Shown: positions 1 to 9,056, counted from the first letter of the stretch. The stretch: DNA of 64,000 nucleotides from Polyangium fumosum (GCF_005144585.1 NZ_SSMQ01000010.1:124001-188000), one strand, 5' to 3'. Numbers and translations are program-made. Notes: generated from the letters alone by a model not told the origin.

Positions 1-114
1 CCACATTCTGCGGATCACGCGCGCGTCCCCGCTGTTCGTAACTACAAACAACGATATTTCCGAGGTGTGCCAGCAGGTGTATCCTAGGGGAACGTTCATC
101 TTCATACGGGGGCC

Positions 115-1086
115 ATGAGCACGTACACGCCAGATCATCCTACGCTCGGTTACGTGGAGCTGGAGCGCCGCAATGCTGCGCTGGCCGCCGAGAACCAGGC
201 CCTCCGCGCCCAGGTGGAGGACGCGCGCCGGCTCCTCGAGGACCAAGCGCTCGTCGAGCAGGAGCGGCACCTCAATGAGGAGCGGTTCCAGCAGATGTTC
301 GATTGTTCACCGATCGGACTCGCCATCGTCAGCCTCGAAGGCGGCTTCGTCCGCGTGAACCGCGCGCTCGCCGGGATGCTCGGCTACACGCCCGATGAGC
401 TCCTCCAGCTCCGCTTCCAGGACATCACGCACGCGGACGACCTCGAGATCGACCTCGAGCTCCTCGGGAAAACGCTCCGCGGCGAGATCCCGCGGTATCA
501 GCTCAAAAAGCGGTTCATCCACCGGAGCGGGGCGATCGTCGACGTCCTCCTCCACGTCGCCCTCGTGCGCGACGCGAACGGCGCGCCGGTCCATTTCATG
601 TCGCAGCTCCTCGACATGACCGAGCAGAAGCGGGCCTACGAGGCGCTGCGGACCAGCGAGGAGCGCCTGCGCCAGCTCTCCACGCCCCTCGTCCCCATTC
701 GCGAGGACGTCGTGGCCATGCCGCTCATCGGCGCCATCGATCCGGCCCGCGCCGACCGGGTGCTCGAAGTGCTCCTCACGGGCATCAGCGGCGGGCGCGT
801 GCGCGTGGCCATCCTCGACGTCACCGGCGTGGTCGACCTCGACGAACAGGTCGCGGGCGCGCTCGTCCGGACCGCGCACGCCGTACGCCTGCTCGGCGCG
901 CAGATGGTGCTGAGCGGCATTCGCGCCGAGGTGGCGCGCACCCTCGTGGAAATCGGCGCCGACCTCTCGGGCATCGTGACGTGCGCGAATCTGCAGGCGG
1001 CGATCACGTATGCGCTGCGGCTCTCGCGCAGCGGCGCCGCCCAGGAAGCGGGCGTGACCAGCCATGGCAATGCGCAGCGAGGGTAG
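115..1086 (+). CDS. PAS-STAS regulator, RsbR-like
   Basis: Predicted cytoplasmic signalling protein of 323 aa. Residues 10-55 are a Leu/Glu-rich coiled coil, about 55-175 a PAS domain (FDCSPIGLAIVSLEGGFVRV, then a PAC-like end at DMTEQK), and about 195-305 a STAS domain with DVTGVVDLDEQVAG and LLGAQMVLSGIRAEVA, the signature of RsbR-type stressosome proteins and the PAS-STAS proteins common in myxobacteria. Compared with Bacillus RsbRA, the first phosphorylatable Thr (in VDT) is replaced by VDLDE while the second (in TLVEIG) is kept; this comparison is from memory of the family. The ATG follows a GGGGG-type ribosome site. No kinase or partner adjoins it; a similar protein lies at 56061-57158. 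Ligand and output are unknown. Confidence 0.88.
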   Translation: MSTYTPDHPTLGYVELERRNAALAAENQALRAQVEDARRLLEDQALVEQERHLNEERFQQMFDCSPIGLAIVSLEGGFVRVNRALAGMLGYTPDELLQLRFQDITHADDLEIDLELLGKTLRGEIPRYQLKKRFIHRSGAIVDVLLHVALVRDANGAPVHFMSQLLDMTEQKRAYEALRTSEERLRQLSTPLVPIREDVVAMPLIGAIDPARADRVLEVLLTGISGGRVRVAILDVTGVVDLDEQVAGALVRTAHAVRLLGAQMVLSGIRAEVARTLVEIGADLSGIVTCANLQAAITYALRLSRSGAAQEAGVTSHGNAQRG

Positions 1087-1108
1087 AGGGTAGGAGGAAC
1101 GCCGCGCC

Positions 1109-1966
1109 CTACAGGAGGGGCCCGCGAAAGAGAAGCATGCTCGCCAGAGGCCGGTACCCCATCGACGCGTTGAGGTGCCGGATCGGAGCATTCTCGACGA
1201 TGTTCTCCGTCACCAGGCGTCGAAAGCCGGCCCGCTTCGCGCCGGCCACCTGCGCCCGTTTGAGTGCGCTCGCGATGCCGCGGCCGCGCCACGCCCGCCG
1301 CACCCCCGTGAGGCTGTGGAATGCGACGCCGCCGCGGCCGCGCTGAAGCACCGCATACCCGACGACCTCGGCGCCCTGCATCGCGATGAACGTGAGGTCA
1401 TGGGTATGGATGGGCCGGTCCATGTCCGTGGCGCGCCAGTCTTCGAACGATCCCACGTCGTCCGCCGCCTCCCCGGGGATATCCGGAATGGCCTCGCGCG
1501 CGACCTGGTACATGCCGCGCAAAAGATCGGGCCGCTCGGCGCGGGTCACGACCGTGATGCCGTCCGGCGGCTTCACCTCGGGCATGGGCGCCGCATCGAG
1601 GTCCAGCTCGAGCTCGAGTTGACGCCCCACCTCCTCGTACCCGCGCCGTTCGAGGCAACCACGAGCGTCCCCCGCACGCTCGTGCGCTTCGATTTCGAGC
1701 GTCTGCAACCCGAGCCCCCGCGCGTGCTCCGAAAGCGCGCCGTGCATCGCCGCGGCCACGCCCCGGCGCCGATGCTCGGGCCGCACCCATAGCCCCGCCA
1801 CGCCACACGCATTCGCGCCATGGCCCCCGGCAGGTCGGACGAAGGCGGCGCCCACGGCCTGCCCGTCGATCCGATAGACCCCATCCAAGCGACCCGGATG
1901 AAGGCCGCGCAGATGGCGCGCATCCTCGAAGGAGGGGATCCCCCAGACATCCGCGGCATTCACCAC
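1109..1966 (-). CDS. Tandem-domain GNAT N-acetyltransferase
   Basis: 285 aa with two GNAT folds. The first (about 1-125) has the acetyl-CoA loop VRPEHRRRGVAAAM; the second (about 140-285) has VRRAWRGRGIASALKRA and a C-terminal NAPIRHLNASMGY segment typical of the family's end. It should transfer an acetyl group from acetyl-CoA to an amine, but nothing in the sequence tells the substrate. The only possible starts are the two adjacent GTG codons at 1966 and 1963. The frame stays open upstream to about 2058 without another start codon, although the translation there (LEIVAGDEALRDWVD) looks protein-like, so the 5' end may have been altered. It converges with the PAS-STAS gene, 22 bp apart. Confidence 0.8.
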   Translation of the reverse strand: MVNAADVWGIPSFEDARHLRGLHPGRLDGVYRIDGQAVGAAFVRPAGGHGANACGVAGLWVRPEHRRRGVAAAMHGALSEHARGLGLQTLEIEAHERAGDARGCLERRGYEEVGRQLELELDLDAAPMPEVKPPDGITVVTRAERPDLLRGMYQVAREAIPDIPGEAADDVGSFEDWRATDMDRPIHTHDLTFIAMQGAEVVGYAVLQRGRGGVAFHSLTGVRRAWRGRGIASALKRAQVAGAKRAGFRRLVTENIVENAPIRHLNASMGYRPLASMLLFRGPLL

Positions 1967-2033
1967 GTCGACCCAATCGCGGAGGGCTTCGTCCCCCGCG
2001 ACGATTTCAAGGGGCGGCCTGGGGACGGTTCGT

Positions 2034-2076
2034 GCCCCGGCACGGGCCGCCCGTCAAGGGCAGCCCGTGCCGGGGC
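2034..2076. terminator. Long perfect hairpin between minus-strand genes
   Basis: Two 14-nt arms, GCCCCGGCACGGGC (2034-2047) and GCCCGTGCCGGGGC (2063-2076), are exact inverted repeats. The 15-nt interior contains a further GCCC/GGGC pair, so the whole 43 nt can fold into one extended stem. It lies 28 bp past the stop of the delta-60 lipoprotein gene and upstream of the GNAT gene on the same strand, the position of an intrinsic or Rho-assisted terminator. There is no U-tract, so it could instead be a dispersed REP-type palindrome. Confidence 0.6.
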
Positions 2077-2103
2077 CGATGCGCTGGGGGGGAGGAAATC
2101 GTT

Positions 2104-3681
2104 TCAGTTCCCGACGGGCAGGAGGAGCAGCACGCCGTCGTCGTTCCCGGGGCCCATGCCCACGGACTTCGCCCCGACGATCGCTGCGTGCTTCTGGTCG
2201 GGCGAGAGCGCCACGCCCCAGAACATATCGGCCGCCCCGCCGAGATCGTATTGCTTGTAGCCCTTCGGCGCGAAGGTCGTGTCGACCTCCCCGTTCTCGG
2301 TCAACACGCCGACCATCGCGTCGATGTTGTCGGCCGCCGGCCTCCCGCCGCCCACGAGCAGCGAGCGCTTGTCGCCGAGCCCGACAATCGCACGGCCGTT
2401 GTCGGTGTTGCCGGCCAGGTCGATACGGACGTGCCCATTCTGGCCGTACGTCGTATCGAGCTTGCCGTCGCCCGTGATGCGGAGCGACAGCCAGTCGACG
2501 TTTTCATTGCCGCCATTCGAACCGTAACCCACGGTCACGAAGTTCGACCCTTGCGGGATGATGTCGTAGGCCTCGGCGACCGACGCGAGCACGACCTGGT
2601 TGAACACGCCGTCCGTGCCGAACGTCGGGTCGAACTTACCCGCGCTGTCGATCTTGTAGATCACGGGGCTCACGATGTTGTCCCCGTCTCGGTTGTACCC
2701 GGAAATCACGGCGCTCCCGTCGGCGAGGATGCGGCCCGACTTCGGGGACGCATTCTGCTGGGCGATGTCGAGCAGCACGACGCCGTTCGTCCCGAAGCCA
2801 TTGTCGATCGCCCCGTTGGCGCTCAGGCGCACCGCGGCGAAATCCGTGTCCGTGCGGCCGGGCGCCTTCTGCGCGCCGACGACGAGCAGCCGATCGTCCG
2901 CGTAGACGTTCAGGCCCCACTGCGTATCCGCGACGTAGGTATTGCCCACGAGCTCGCCCTCGCTCAGGTCGAGCACGGTCACCCCGTTCGTGCCGAAGGT
3001 CGTATCGAGCGTCCCGTCGGCGTTGAACCGCGTCACGGCGAGATCGCGATCCCGCGCGTCCGCCGCGCCTTCGTGCTCGATCGTGCCGGCGACGACGATC
3101 TTGCCCGTCGATTGCACCACGATCCCGCGCGTCACCTCGCCGTTCGTCCCCACCGCCACGTTGTGCGTCGCGATGCCATTGGTGCCGAACGTCGTATCGA
3201 TCTCGCCGGTCGGCTTGAACTTCACGACGATCGTCGCGAAATCCGCGGTCGCGTCCGTCGATGGCGCCGCGTGGCCGGTCGCGTAGAAGTTGCCTTGCGC
3301 GTCGAACGTCACGCCGTACAGCCGATCGTGCCCCGCCTCCGAAACGGGCACGGGCACGAGCTTCTCCTCCTCGCCCCCGCCCGCGCCGCCGGCGCCGCCC
3401 ATTCCACCGGCCCCGCCCATTCCGCCGGCGCCGCCCATTCCACCGGCCCCGCCGTTCCCACCGACGCCGCCGACGCCGCCGTCGCCGCCCGTGCCGCCCG
3501 TGCCGCCCATGCCGCCCATGCCGCCCGTCGCGCCCGTGCCGCCCTGGCCTCCCCCGCCCGTGCCGCCCGTGTCGTCCCCGCAGCCGGCGGCGAGCGCGCC
3601 GAGCAGCACGCAGGCCGAGAGGGGCACGAGGTACGTGGTTCGCGCCCATGCGCGGCGGATGGCTCCCGTATTCGCGTTCAT
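2104..3681 (-). CDS. Delta-60 repeat lipoprotein with Gly-rich linker
   Basis: 525 aa. A signal peptide ends in the lipobox LAAGC (Cys at about residue 34), so the protein should be a surface or periplasmic lipoprotein. Residues 37-105 are a low-complexity Gly/Met/Ala linker (MGGTGGTGGDGG type). The rest is built of delta-60 repeats of about 50-60 aa, each closing with a variant of LDTTFGTNGV (for example IDTTFGTNGI, IDNGFGTNGV, FDPTFGTDGV, LDTTYGQNGH), predicted to form a beta-propeller-like fold. The biochemical role of such proteins is unknown. The start lies 77 bp from a Fur-box-like palindrome, so iron control is possible but could belong only to the divergent imelysin operon. Confidence 0.88.
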   Translation of the reverse strand: MNANTGAIRRAWARTTYLVPLSACVLLGALAAGCGDDTGGTGGGGQGGTGATGGMGGMGGTGGTGGDGGVGGVGGNGGAGGMGGAGGMGGAGGMGGAGGAGGGEEEKLVPVPVSEAGHDRLYGVTFDAQGNFYATGHAAPSTDATADFATIVVKFKPTGEIDTTFGTNGIATHNVAVGTNGEVTRGIVVQSTGKIVVAGTIEHEGAADARDRDLAVTRFNADGTLDTTFGTNGVTVLDLSEGELVGNTYVADTQWGLNVYADDRLLVVGAQKAPGRTDTDFAAVRLSANGAIDNGFGTNGVVLLDIAQQNASPKSGRILADGSAVISGYNRDGDNIVSPVIYKIDSAGKFDPTFGTDGVFNQVVLASVAEAYDIIPQGSNFVTVGYGSNGGNENVDWLSLRITGDGKLDTTYGQNGHVRIDLAGNTDNGRAIVGLGDKRSLLVGGGRPAADNIDAMVGVLTENGEVDTTFAPKGYKQYDLGGAADMFWGVALSPDQKHAAIVGAKSVGMGPGNDDGVLLLLPVGN

Positions 3682-3757
3682 TTTATGCTTCTCCTTACGT
3701 TATTTTTCAGTCGCGTCCGATGTGGCGCCCTGCCACTAAGCGCGTTCACTTGAAATA

Positions 3758-3776
3758 GAAAATGAAAAACATTTTC
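3758..3776. promoter_or_regulatory. Fur-box-like palindrome 1
   Basis: GAAAATGAAAAACATTTTC matches the classical Fur consensus GATAATGATAATCATTATC at 15 of 19 positions and is a perfect inverted repeat with 7-nt arms. It is 77 bp from the delta-60 lipoprotein start and about 310 bp from the imelysin start. An AT-rich 19-mer of this quality in GC-rich DNA, ahead of an iron-type operon, makes chance unlikely. Confidence 0.7.
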
Positions 3777-4002
3777 AACAGCGAGGGGTGGGTAATGCAC
3801 GCCCTGCATCATGTCAACCGGAAACCGCACCCCGATCGCTGCTCGATCCGCGGGAAGCAAGCTGTTCTACACGGGCCGCGCGTTTCTTTGTGCTCAAATT
3901 AACAAATCCTGCCACGCCCCCGAGGACCCTTGGTGCCCCAACGAACCAATCGTCTTCGACGCCACCTCGGTTTCCATCCGGGGGTCATCTTTCAGCACGA
4001 GC

Positions 4003-4021
4003 GAAGTTGAAAGTAGTTTTC
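4003..4021. promoter_or_regulatory. Fur-box-like palindrome 2
   Basis: GAAGTTGAAAGTAGTTTTC matches the Fur consensus at 11 of 19 positions. Inside and just beyond it, GTTGAAA and TTTCAAC form a 7-nt inverted repeat with a 5-nt spacer, the same geometry as the first site. It lies 64 bp before the imelysin start codon, a typical place for a repressor site on that promoter. Confidence 0.5.
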
Positions 4022-4085
4022 AACATCGACAAGCGTGCTACCATCCGCCCCCCTGCTCGGGACCAAGCTTCGGATAGGGAAGAGG

Positions 4086-5405
4086 ATGTCCATGCAGAAT
4101 CATTCGCAGGTGAGCCCTCCGCCTCCCAGGAGGTGGCTGCAAGGCGGGAGCGTCGCGCGCGCGCTCCTCGGTGGTCTTTTCGCCCTCGGCCTCGTCGCGG
4201 GCTGCGAGCGAATCGCCTTCTACTCGACGGGCCGCCCCCCGCCCGATTCGAATGAAGGCTCCACGACCGCCTCGTCCTCGAGCGGCGGCAGCAGCGGCGA
4301 TCCGACCGGCGGGATGGGGACCGTCACCCGCGCGACGCTGATCGACGCCATTGCCACGTGCAACCTCGAGCTCCTCGACACCTTCCAGAAGGCCGCCCAG
4401 GAGCTCTCCACCGCGGCGGCCAAAGCCAAGACCGACCCCCAGGCCCGCGCCGAGGCGCAGGCCGCCTGGAGCAAAGCCATCGACCTCTGGCAACGCGCCG
4501 AGCCCTTCCAGTTCGGCCCCGGCGGCCCCACGAACACGCCCGGCGGCCAGGGCCTGCGCGACACCCTTTACTCCTGGCCGCTCGTCAGCCGCTGCCTCGT
4601 CGAGCAAAACATCGTCTCGAAGGCGTACGAAGCCGCTGATTTCGGCACCACCGCGCTCATCAACATGCGTGGCCTCGCCGCGGCCGAATACCTCCTCTTC
4701 TACACGGGCACGGACAACGCCTGCAACCCCGCGTCCGCCATCAACACCTCGGGCTCGTGGGCCGCGCTCAGCGCGGACGAGCTCGCCTCGCGCAAGGCCG
4801 CGTATGCCTCCTCCGTCTCCTCGGGCATCGCCGCGATGGCCGGCAAGCTCCTCGGCGCGTGGCGCCCGGGCGAGGGGGATTTCGACACGCAATTCAGGAA
4901 CGCAGGCAAAAGCGGCTCGGCGTACACGACAGAACAAATGGCCCTCAATGCGGTGAGCGACGCGATGTTCCACGTCGAGATTCAGGTGAAGGACCAGAAG
5001 CTCGCGCGCCCGCTCGGCATCCTCGATTGCGCCAACGCGACCTGCCCGGAGGCCGTGGAATCACGCTTCGCCGGCCGCTCCAGGGTGCACGTGCGGAACA
5101 ACCTCGTCGGTTTCCGCATGCTCATGAGCGGATGCAAGGACGGCGAAGGCGTGGGCTTCGACGACGTCCTCACCGCGCTCGGCGCGACCGCGCTCGCCGA
5201 GAAGATGAGCGCCGACGTGAACGGCGCCATCGCCGCGGCCGACGCCGTCCCGAGCGACGACCTCGCCCAGGCCCTCGCGCAGAACCCCGAGAGCGTCAAG
5301 CAGCTCCACGACGCCGTGAAGCGAATCACGGACAGCCTCAAGACCGAGTTTGTCACGGTCCTGGATCTCGAGCTCCCGCAGACCGTGGAAGGGGACAATG
5401 ACTGA
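4086..5405 (+). CDS. Imelysin-family lipoprotein (peptidase M75-like)
   Basis: 439 aa from the ATG at 4086, chosen because AGGGAAGAGG precedes it (ATG 4092 is also possible). The N-terminus has an Arg-rich start, a hydrophobic stretch and the lipobox GLVAGC, then a Ser/Thr/Gly-rich linker. The remainder matches the all-helical imelysin domain: LIDAIATCNLELLDTF, QAAWSKAIDLWQRAEPFQFG, the LRDTLYSWPLVSRC segment and RGLAAAEYLLFY. Imelysins are iron-regulated periplasmic or outer-membrane proteins whose GxHxxE motif is thought to bind metal. Here that motif reads GLAAAE, so the His is missing and a metallopeptidase activity is doubtful. The stop overlaps the start of the next gene (ATGACTGA), showing translational coupling with the HTTM gene. 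Confidence 0.88.
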   Translation: MSMQNHSQVSPPPPRRWLQGGSVARALLGGLFALGLVAGCERIAFYSTGRPPPDSNEGSTTASSSSGGSSGDPTGGMGTVTRATLIDAIATCNLELLDTFQKAAQELSTAAAKAKTDPQARAEAQAAWSKAIDLWQRAEPFQFGPGGPTNTPGGQGLRDTLYSWPLVSRCLVEQNIVSKAYEAADFGTTALINMRGLAAAEYLLFYTGTDNACNPASAINTSGSWAALSADELASRKAAYASSVSSGIAAMAGKLLGAWRPGEGDFDTQFRNAGKSGSAYTTEQMALNAVSDAMFHVEIQVKDQKLARPLGILDCANATCPEAVESRFAGRSRVHVRNNLVGFRMLMSGCKDGEGVGFDDVLTALGATALAEKMSADVNGAIAAADAVPSDDLAQALAQNPESVKQLHDAVKRITDSLKTEFVTVLDLELPQTVEGDND

Positions 5406-6816
5406 ACGAGCCGACGCGGCCCCCTCGGGCCGCCTCGCGCGGCTCGCGTCGCTCCTCCTCCGCCCGGAGGACGCGGCGGCGCTCGCCGCGTTCCGCTTCT
5501 GCTTCGGCGTCCTCGGCTGCGTGAGCGCGCTCCGCTTCCTCGCGTATGGCTGGGTGGACGAATTTTTCGTCAAGCCCCGGTTCTTCCTCTCGTACTGGGG
5601 CTTCGACTGGCTCGCGCCGCTCTCCGCCCGCGGAATGCACGCGCTCTTCGTGGCGCTCGCCGTCGTGAGCGCGTGCGTCGCGGTCGGCTTCCTCTATCGC
5701 GCCGCGATCGTCCTCTTCCTCGTCGGCTTCACGTACGTCCAGCTCCTCGACGTCACGAATTACCTCAACCATTACTACCTCGTCAGCCTGCTCGCGCTCC
5801 TCCTCTCCTTCATGCCCCTCCACCGCGCGTATTCGGTGGACGCGTGGCTCTTCCCCAAGCTCCGCAGCGCGACCTTGCCCGCGTGGTGCACGTACCTCCT
5901 CCGCTTCCAGGTCGGCGCCGTCTACTTCTTCGCGGGCCTCGCGAAGGTCAACAGCGATTGGCTCCTCCACGCCCAGCCGCTCAACATCTGGCTCTCGTCG
6001 CGCACCTACCTGCCCGTCGTCGGCCCCCTCCTCGGCGAACGCTGGGTCGCCTTCGCCATGAGCTGGGCCGGCTGCCTCTTCGACCTCACGGTCGTGGCCT
6101 TTTTGCTCATGCCGCGGACCCGCGTCGCGGCCTATGCCGTCGTCCTCCTCTTTCATACGGCGACGAAGCTCCTCTTCCCGATCGGCATGTTCCCGGTGAT
6201 CATGGTCGTCGCCGCGCTCGTGTTCTTCTCGCCGAGCTGGCCACGCAACCTCGTCGCCTTCTTCCGGCGCCGCGCCCCCGCGCCCGCCCCCGCCCTGCCC
6301 GCGCCCGCGCCCCTCCCCCGCTTCTTCGGCGCGCGTCTCGCCCTCGTCGCGTGTTATTGCGCCTTCCACCTCCTCTGGCCCCTCCGGACGCACCTCTATG
6401 GAGGAAACGTCCTCTGGCACGAGCAAGGCATTCGTTTTTCCTGGCGCGTCATGCTCCGCGAGAAAAACGGGAGCGTCACGTACCTCGTGACGGACCCGCG
6501 GACCGGCCGCACCCAGGAGGTCCCCCCGCGCAAGTTCCTGAATGGCCGCCAGGAGCGTGATTTCTCCACGCAACCGGACCTCATCCTGCGGCTCGCGCAC
6601 CAGATCGCGCGTGATTTCGAGGCCCGCGAAGGCGTACGCCCGATCGTCCGGGCACACACGCCCGTCTCGCTCAATGGCCGTCCGGCGGAGCTGCTCCTCG
6701 ATCCGACGGTCGACCTCGCAACCATCTCCGACGGGCTCGCCAGGGCCACCTGGATCCGGCCCGTCCCGCAAGCACCTCCCATTCACCTCGAGTCCCTGGC
6801 ATGGCATCGCCCCTGA
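5398..6816 (+). CDS. HTTM / vitamin K-dependent gamma-carboxylase-like membrane protein
   Basis: 472 aa, starting at ATG 5398 inside the end of the imelysin gene. About eight hydrophobic helices fill residues 25-325, including the hallmark YFFAGLAKVNSDWLLHAQPL and DVTNYLNHYYLVSLL. After a Pro/Ala linker, a soluble C-terminal part starts with the family segment IRFSWRVMLREKNGSVTY. In animals this fold carboxylates glutamate using vitamin K hydroquinone; bacterial homologues are of uncertain activity and are often found with imelysins and TonB receptors. The position between an imelysin and a TonB receptor supports a role in iron-linked envelope function, perhaps modifying one of these partners (inference). 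Confidence 0.85.
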   Translation: MTERADAAPSGRLARLASLLLRPEDAAALAAFRFCFGVLGCVSALRFLAYGWVDEFFVKPRFFLSYWGFDWLAPLSARGMHALFVALAVVSACVAVGFLYRAAIVLFLVGFTYVQLLDVTNYLNHYYLVSLLALLLSFMPLHRAYSVDAWLFPKLRSATLPAWCTYLLRFQVGAVYFFAGLAKVNSDWLLHAQPLNIWLSSRTYLPVVGPLLGERWVAFAMSWAGCLFDLTVVAFLLMPRTRVAAYAVVLLFHTATKLLFPIGMFPVIMVVAALVFFSPSWPRNLVAFFRRRAPAPAPALPAPAPLPRFFGARLALVACYCAFHLLWPLRTHLYGGNVLWHEQGIRFSWRVMLREKNGSVTYLVTDPRTGRTQEVPPRKFLNGRQERDFSTQPDLILRLAHQIARDFEAREGVRPIVRAHTPVSLNGRPAELLLDPTVDLATISDGLARATWIRPVPQAPPIHLESLAWHRP

Positions 6817-9056
6817 TTCGACGCTCGACGCTCCCCACGCTCCTTTTGCTCTCGCTCTCGCCCGCGGCGCTCGCCCAGACCGGAGGCGACCCGCCCCCGC
6901 CGCCCGCCGCCGCGCCGCCGCCCGCGGCGACCGAGGACGCGAACGCGAAGAGCGAAGAGCCCCCTCCCCCCATTGAAATCTCGGTCGTCGGCACGCGCCT
7001 CCAGCAGACGAGCGGCTCGGCGCACGTGGTGACGACGAAGCAACTCCAGCGCTTCAAGTACGACGATCCCCACAAGATCCTGCTCGGCGTCCCCGGCGTC
7101 TACGTCCGCGAGGAAGACGGCTTTGGCCTGCGCCCGAACATCGGCATTCGTGGCGCCGTCTCCGACCGCAGCAAGAAGATCACGCTCATGGAGGACGGCG
7201 TCCTCCTCGGACCCGCGCCCTACTCCGCGCCCGCCGCGTATTATTTCCCGCTCATCGGCCGCATGGATTCCGTGCGCGTGGTCAAGGGCCCCTCGGCGAT
7301 CAGTTATGGCCCGCATACCGTCGGCGGCGCCATCGACATGACCACGGCGGCCATTCCTTCCGAGCGCCGCGGCATGCTCGACGTCTCGTTCGGCCAGTAC
7401 ATGCTCCGCAAGGTCCACCTACGACAAGGCCTCGCCGACGACAAATACGGCGTCCTCCTCGAAGCCGTGCACCTCGCGAACGACGGATTCAAAGAGCTCG
7501 ACGGCGGCGGCGACACCGGGTTTGCCCGCACCGACGTCATGATGAAGGGCCGCTACACCTTCGATCCCGTCGGCTCCGTCGTGAACGAGCTCGAGCTCAA
7601 GATCGGCTACCAGAACGAAGGCTCGAACGAGACCTACCTCGGCCTCAGCGACGAGGACTTCCGCGCGACGCCCTATCGCCGGTATGGAGCGAGCCGCCTC
7701 GACCGCATGGACTGGAACCGCACCCAATTCCAGCTCACGCACCGCGCGCGCTTCAGCCCGAACCTCGAGCTCACGACGACCCTCTATCGCCACGACCTGC
7801 AAAGGGCCTGGCGCAAGGTGAACGGGTTCCGCGGCACCTCGGTCGCGAATGTCCTCGCGAACCCGGACGACCCGCGCAATGCCCTCTATTACGGCGTGCT
7901 CACGGGCACCGTTTCCCCGAGCACGGACGCCGAGACGCTCATGATCGGCCCGAACGACCGGTCGTTCGTCTCGCAAGGCCTCCAGTCCACGGTCTCCTGG
8001 CGCCCGAAGACCGGCCCCATCTCCCACCGGATCGAGTATGGCGTCCGGCTCCATTACGACTCCATCCGCCGCCTGCATACCCAGGACGGCTTCCTGATCG
8101 AAGGCGGCACGCCGATCCCCGAAGGGCGCCCCACGGAGACGACCGCCGACAACAACGCGTACACCCACGCCATCTCGATGTACGCGACCGACGCCGCCAC
8201 CTGGGGCCCGCTCACGCTCACGGCCGGCGCCCGCCTCGAATCGATCCGCAGCGTCCTCGAGAATCACCTCACGGGCGAGCAAAACCTCACCATCCAGCAG
8301 GTCGTCGTCCCGGGCGCGGGCCTCTTCCTCGCCTTGCCGCGCGACTTTGGCCTCCTCGCCGGCGTCCATCAGGGCTTCTCCCCCGTCCCGCCGGGGCAAA
8401 ACGACATCGTGCGCCCCGAGAAGAGCTGGAACTACGAGGCCGGCGTCCGCTGGTCGCCGAAACGCGTCCGCGCCGAGATCATCGGCTTCTACAGCGATTA
8501 CAAGAACCTCACGAACCTGTGCTCGTTCTCCACGGGCTGCGTCCAGGAAAACCTCGACCAGCAAACCGACGGCGGACGCGCGCGCGTCCTTGGCTTCGAG
8601 GCCTATGCCGAGAGCGAGATCAAGATCCGAGACAACCTCGCGCTCCCCGGGCGCTTGAGCTGGACGTACACGGACGCGCAATTCACGAACAGCTTCCCCT
8701 CGGCCGATCCGATCTTCGGCGACGTCGAGGCGGGCGACGAATTGCCCTACGTCCCGCGCCACCAGCTCGCGGCGTCGGTCGGCGTCGAGACGCCGCGCTG
8801 GGGCGTGAATGTGGGCTGCACGTACACCAGCCGCATGCGCGAGGTCGCCTCCCAGGGCGACCCCGCGCCCGGGACGGCGACGGACGATTCTTTCCTCCTC
8901 GACGCCTCCGTGAACGTCCGCCCCCTCAAATGGCTGACGATTTACGCGCTCGGGCGGAACCTGCTCGACAACGCCTACATCGCCTCTCGCCGTCCTTATG
9001 GCGCGCGCCCGGGCGCGCCGCGATGGCTCCAGGCCGGCGCGCGCGTCGACTTCTGA
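6801..9056 (+). CDS. TonB-dependent outer-membrane receptor, FecA-like
   Basis: 751 aa. A Sec signal peptide ends near ALAQT, followed by a Pro/Ala-rich stretch, a TonB-box-like IEISVVGTR, a plug domain (VTTKQLQRFKYDDPHKILLGVPGVYVRE split over about residues 75-105, then IGIRGAVSDRSKKITLMEDG and VRVVKGPSAISYGPHTVGGAID) and a 22-strand barrel ending in Phe. It should import an iron chelate or similar ligand across the outer membrane using TonB energy. The start overlaps the HTTM gene by 16 nt and completes the imelysin-HTTM-receptor operon. The closest relatives I recognise are FecA-type receptors. The ligand is unknown. Confidence 0.92.
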   Translation: MASPLIRRSTLPTLLLLSLSPAALAQTGGDPPPPPAAAPPPAATEDANAKSEEPPPPIEISVVGTRLQQTSGSAHVVTTKQLQRFKYDDPHKILLGVPGVYVREEDGFGLRPNIGIRGAVSDRSKKITLMEDGVLLGPAPYSAPAAYYFPLIGRMDSVRVVKGPSAISYGPHTVGGAIDMTTAAIPSERRGMLDVSFGQYMLRKVHLRQGLADDKYGVLLEAVHLANDGFKELDGGGDTGFARTDVMMKGRYTFDPVGSVVNELELKIGYQNEGSNETYLGLSDEDFRATPYRRYGASRLDRMDWNRTQFQLTHRARFSPNLELTTTLYRHDLQRAWRKVNGFRGTSVANVLANPDDPRNALYYGVLTGTVSPSTDAETLMIGPNDRSFVSQGLQSTVSWRPKTGPISHRIEYGVRLHYDSIRRLHTQDGFLIEGGTPIPEGRPTETTADNNAYTHAISMYATDAATWGPLTLTAGARLESIRSVLENHLTGEQNLTIQQVVVPGAGLFLALPRDFGLLAGVHQGFSPVPPGQNDIVRPEKSWNYEAGVRWSPKRVRAEIIGFYSDYKNLTNLCSFSTGCVQENLDQQTDGGRARVLGFEAYAESEIKIRDNLALPGRLSWTYTDAQFTNSFPSADPIFGDVEAGDELPYVPRHQLAASVGVETPRWGVNVGCTYTSRMREVASQGDPAPGTATDDSFLLDASVNVRPLKWLTIYALGRNLLDNAYIASRRPYGARPGAPRWLQAGARVDF

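Larger units (their letters stand above)
3682..4085. other. Divergent intergenic region
   Basis: This 404-bp region separates the delta-60 lipoprotein gene (leftward) from the imelysin operon (rightward). It is locally AT-richer than its surroundings and contains two palindromes resembling Fur boxes, annotated separately. Short frames here have no start-site support and no recognisable product. A good ribosome site (AGGGAAGAGG) sits at 4076-4085. Confidence 0.7.

Noticed and set aside
3370-3590. GC-rich repeats as a separate element
   Set aside because: They encode the Gly-rich linker of the delta-60 lipoprotein in one continuous frame.
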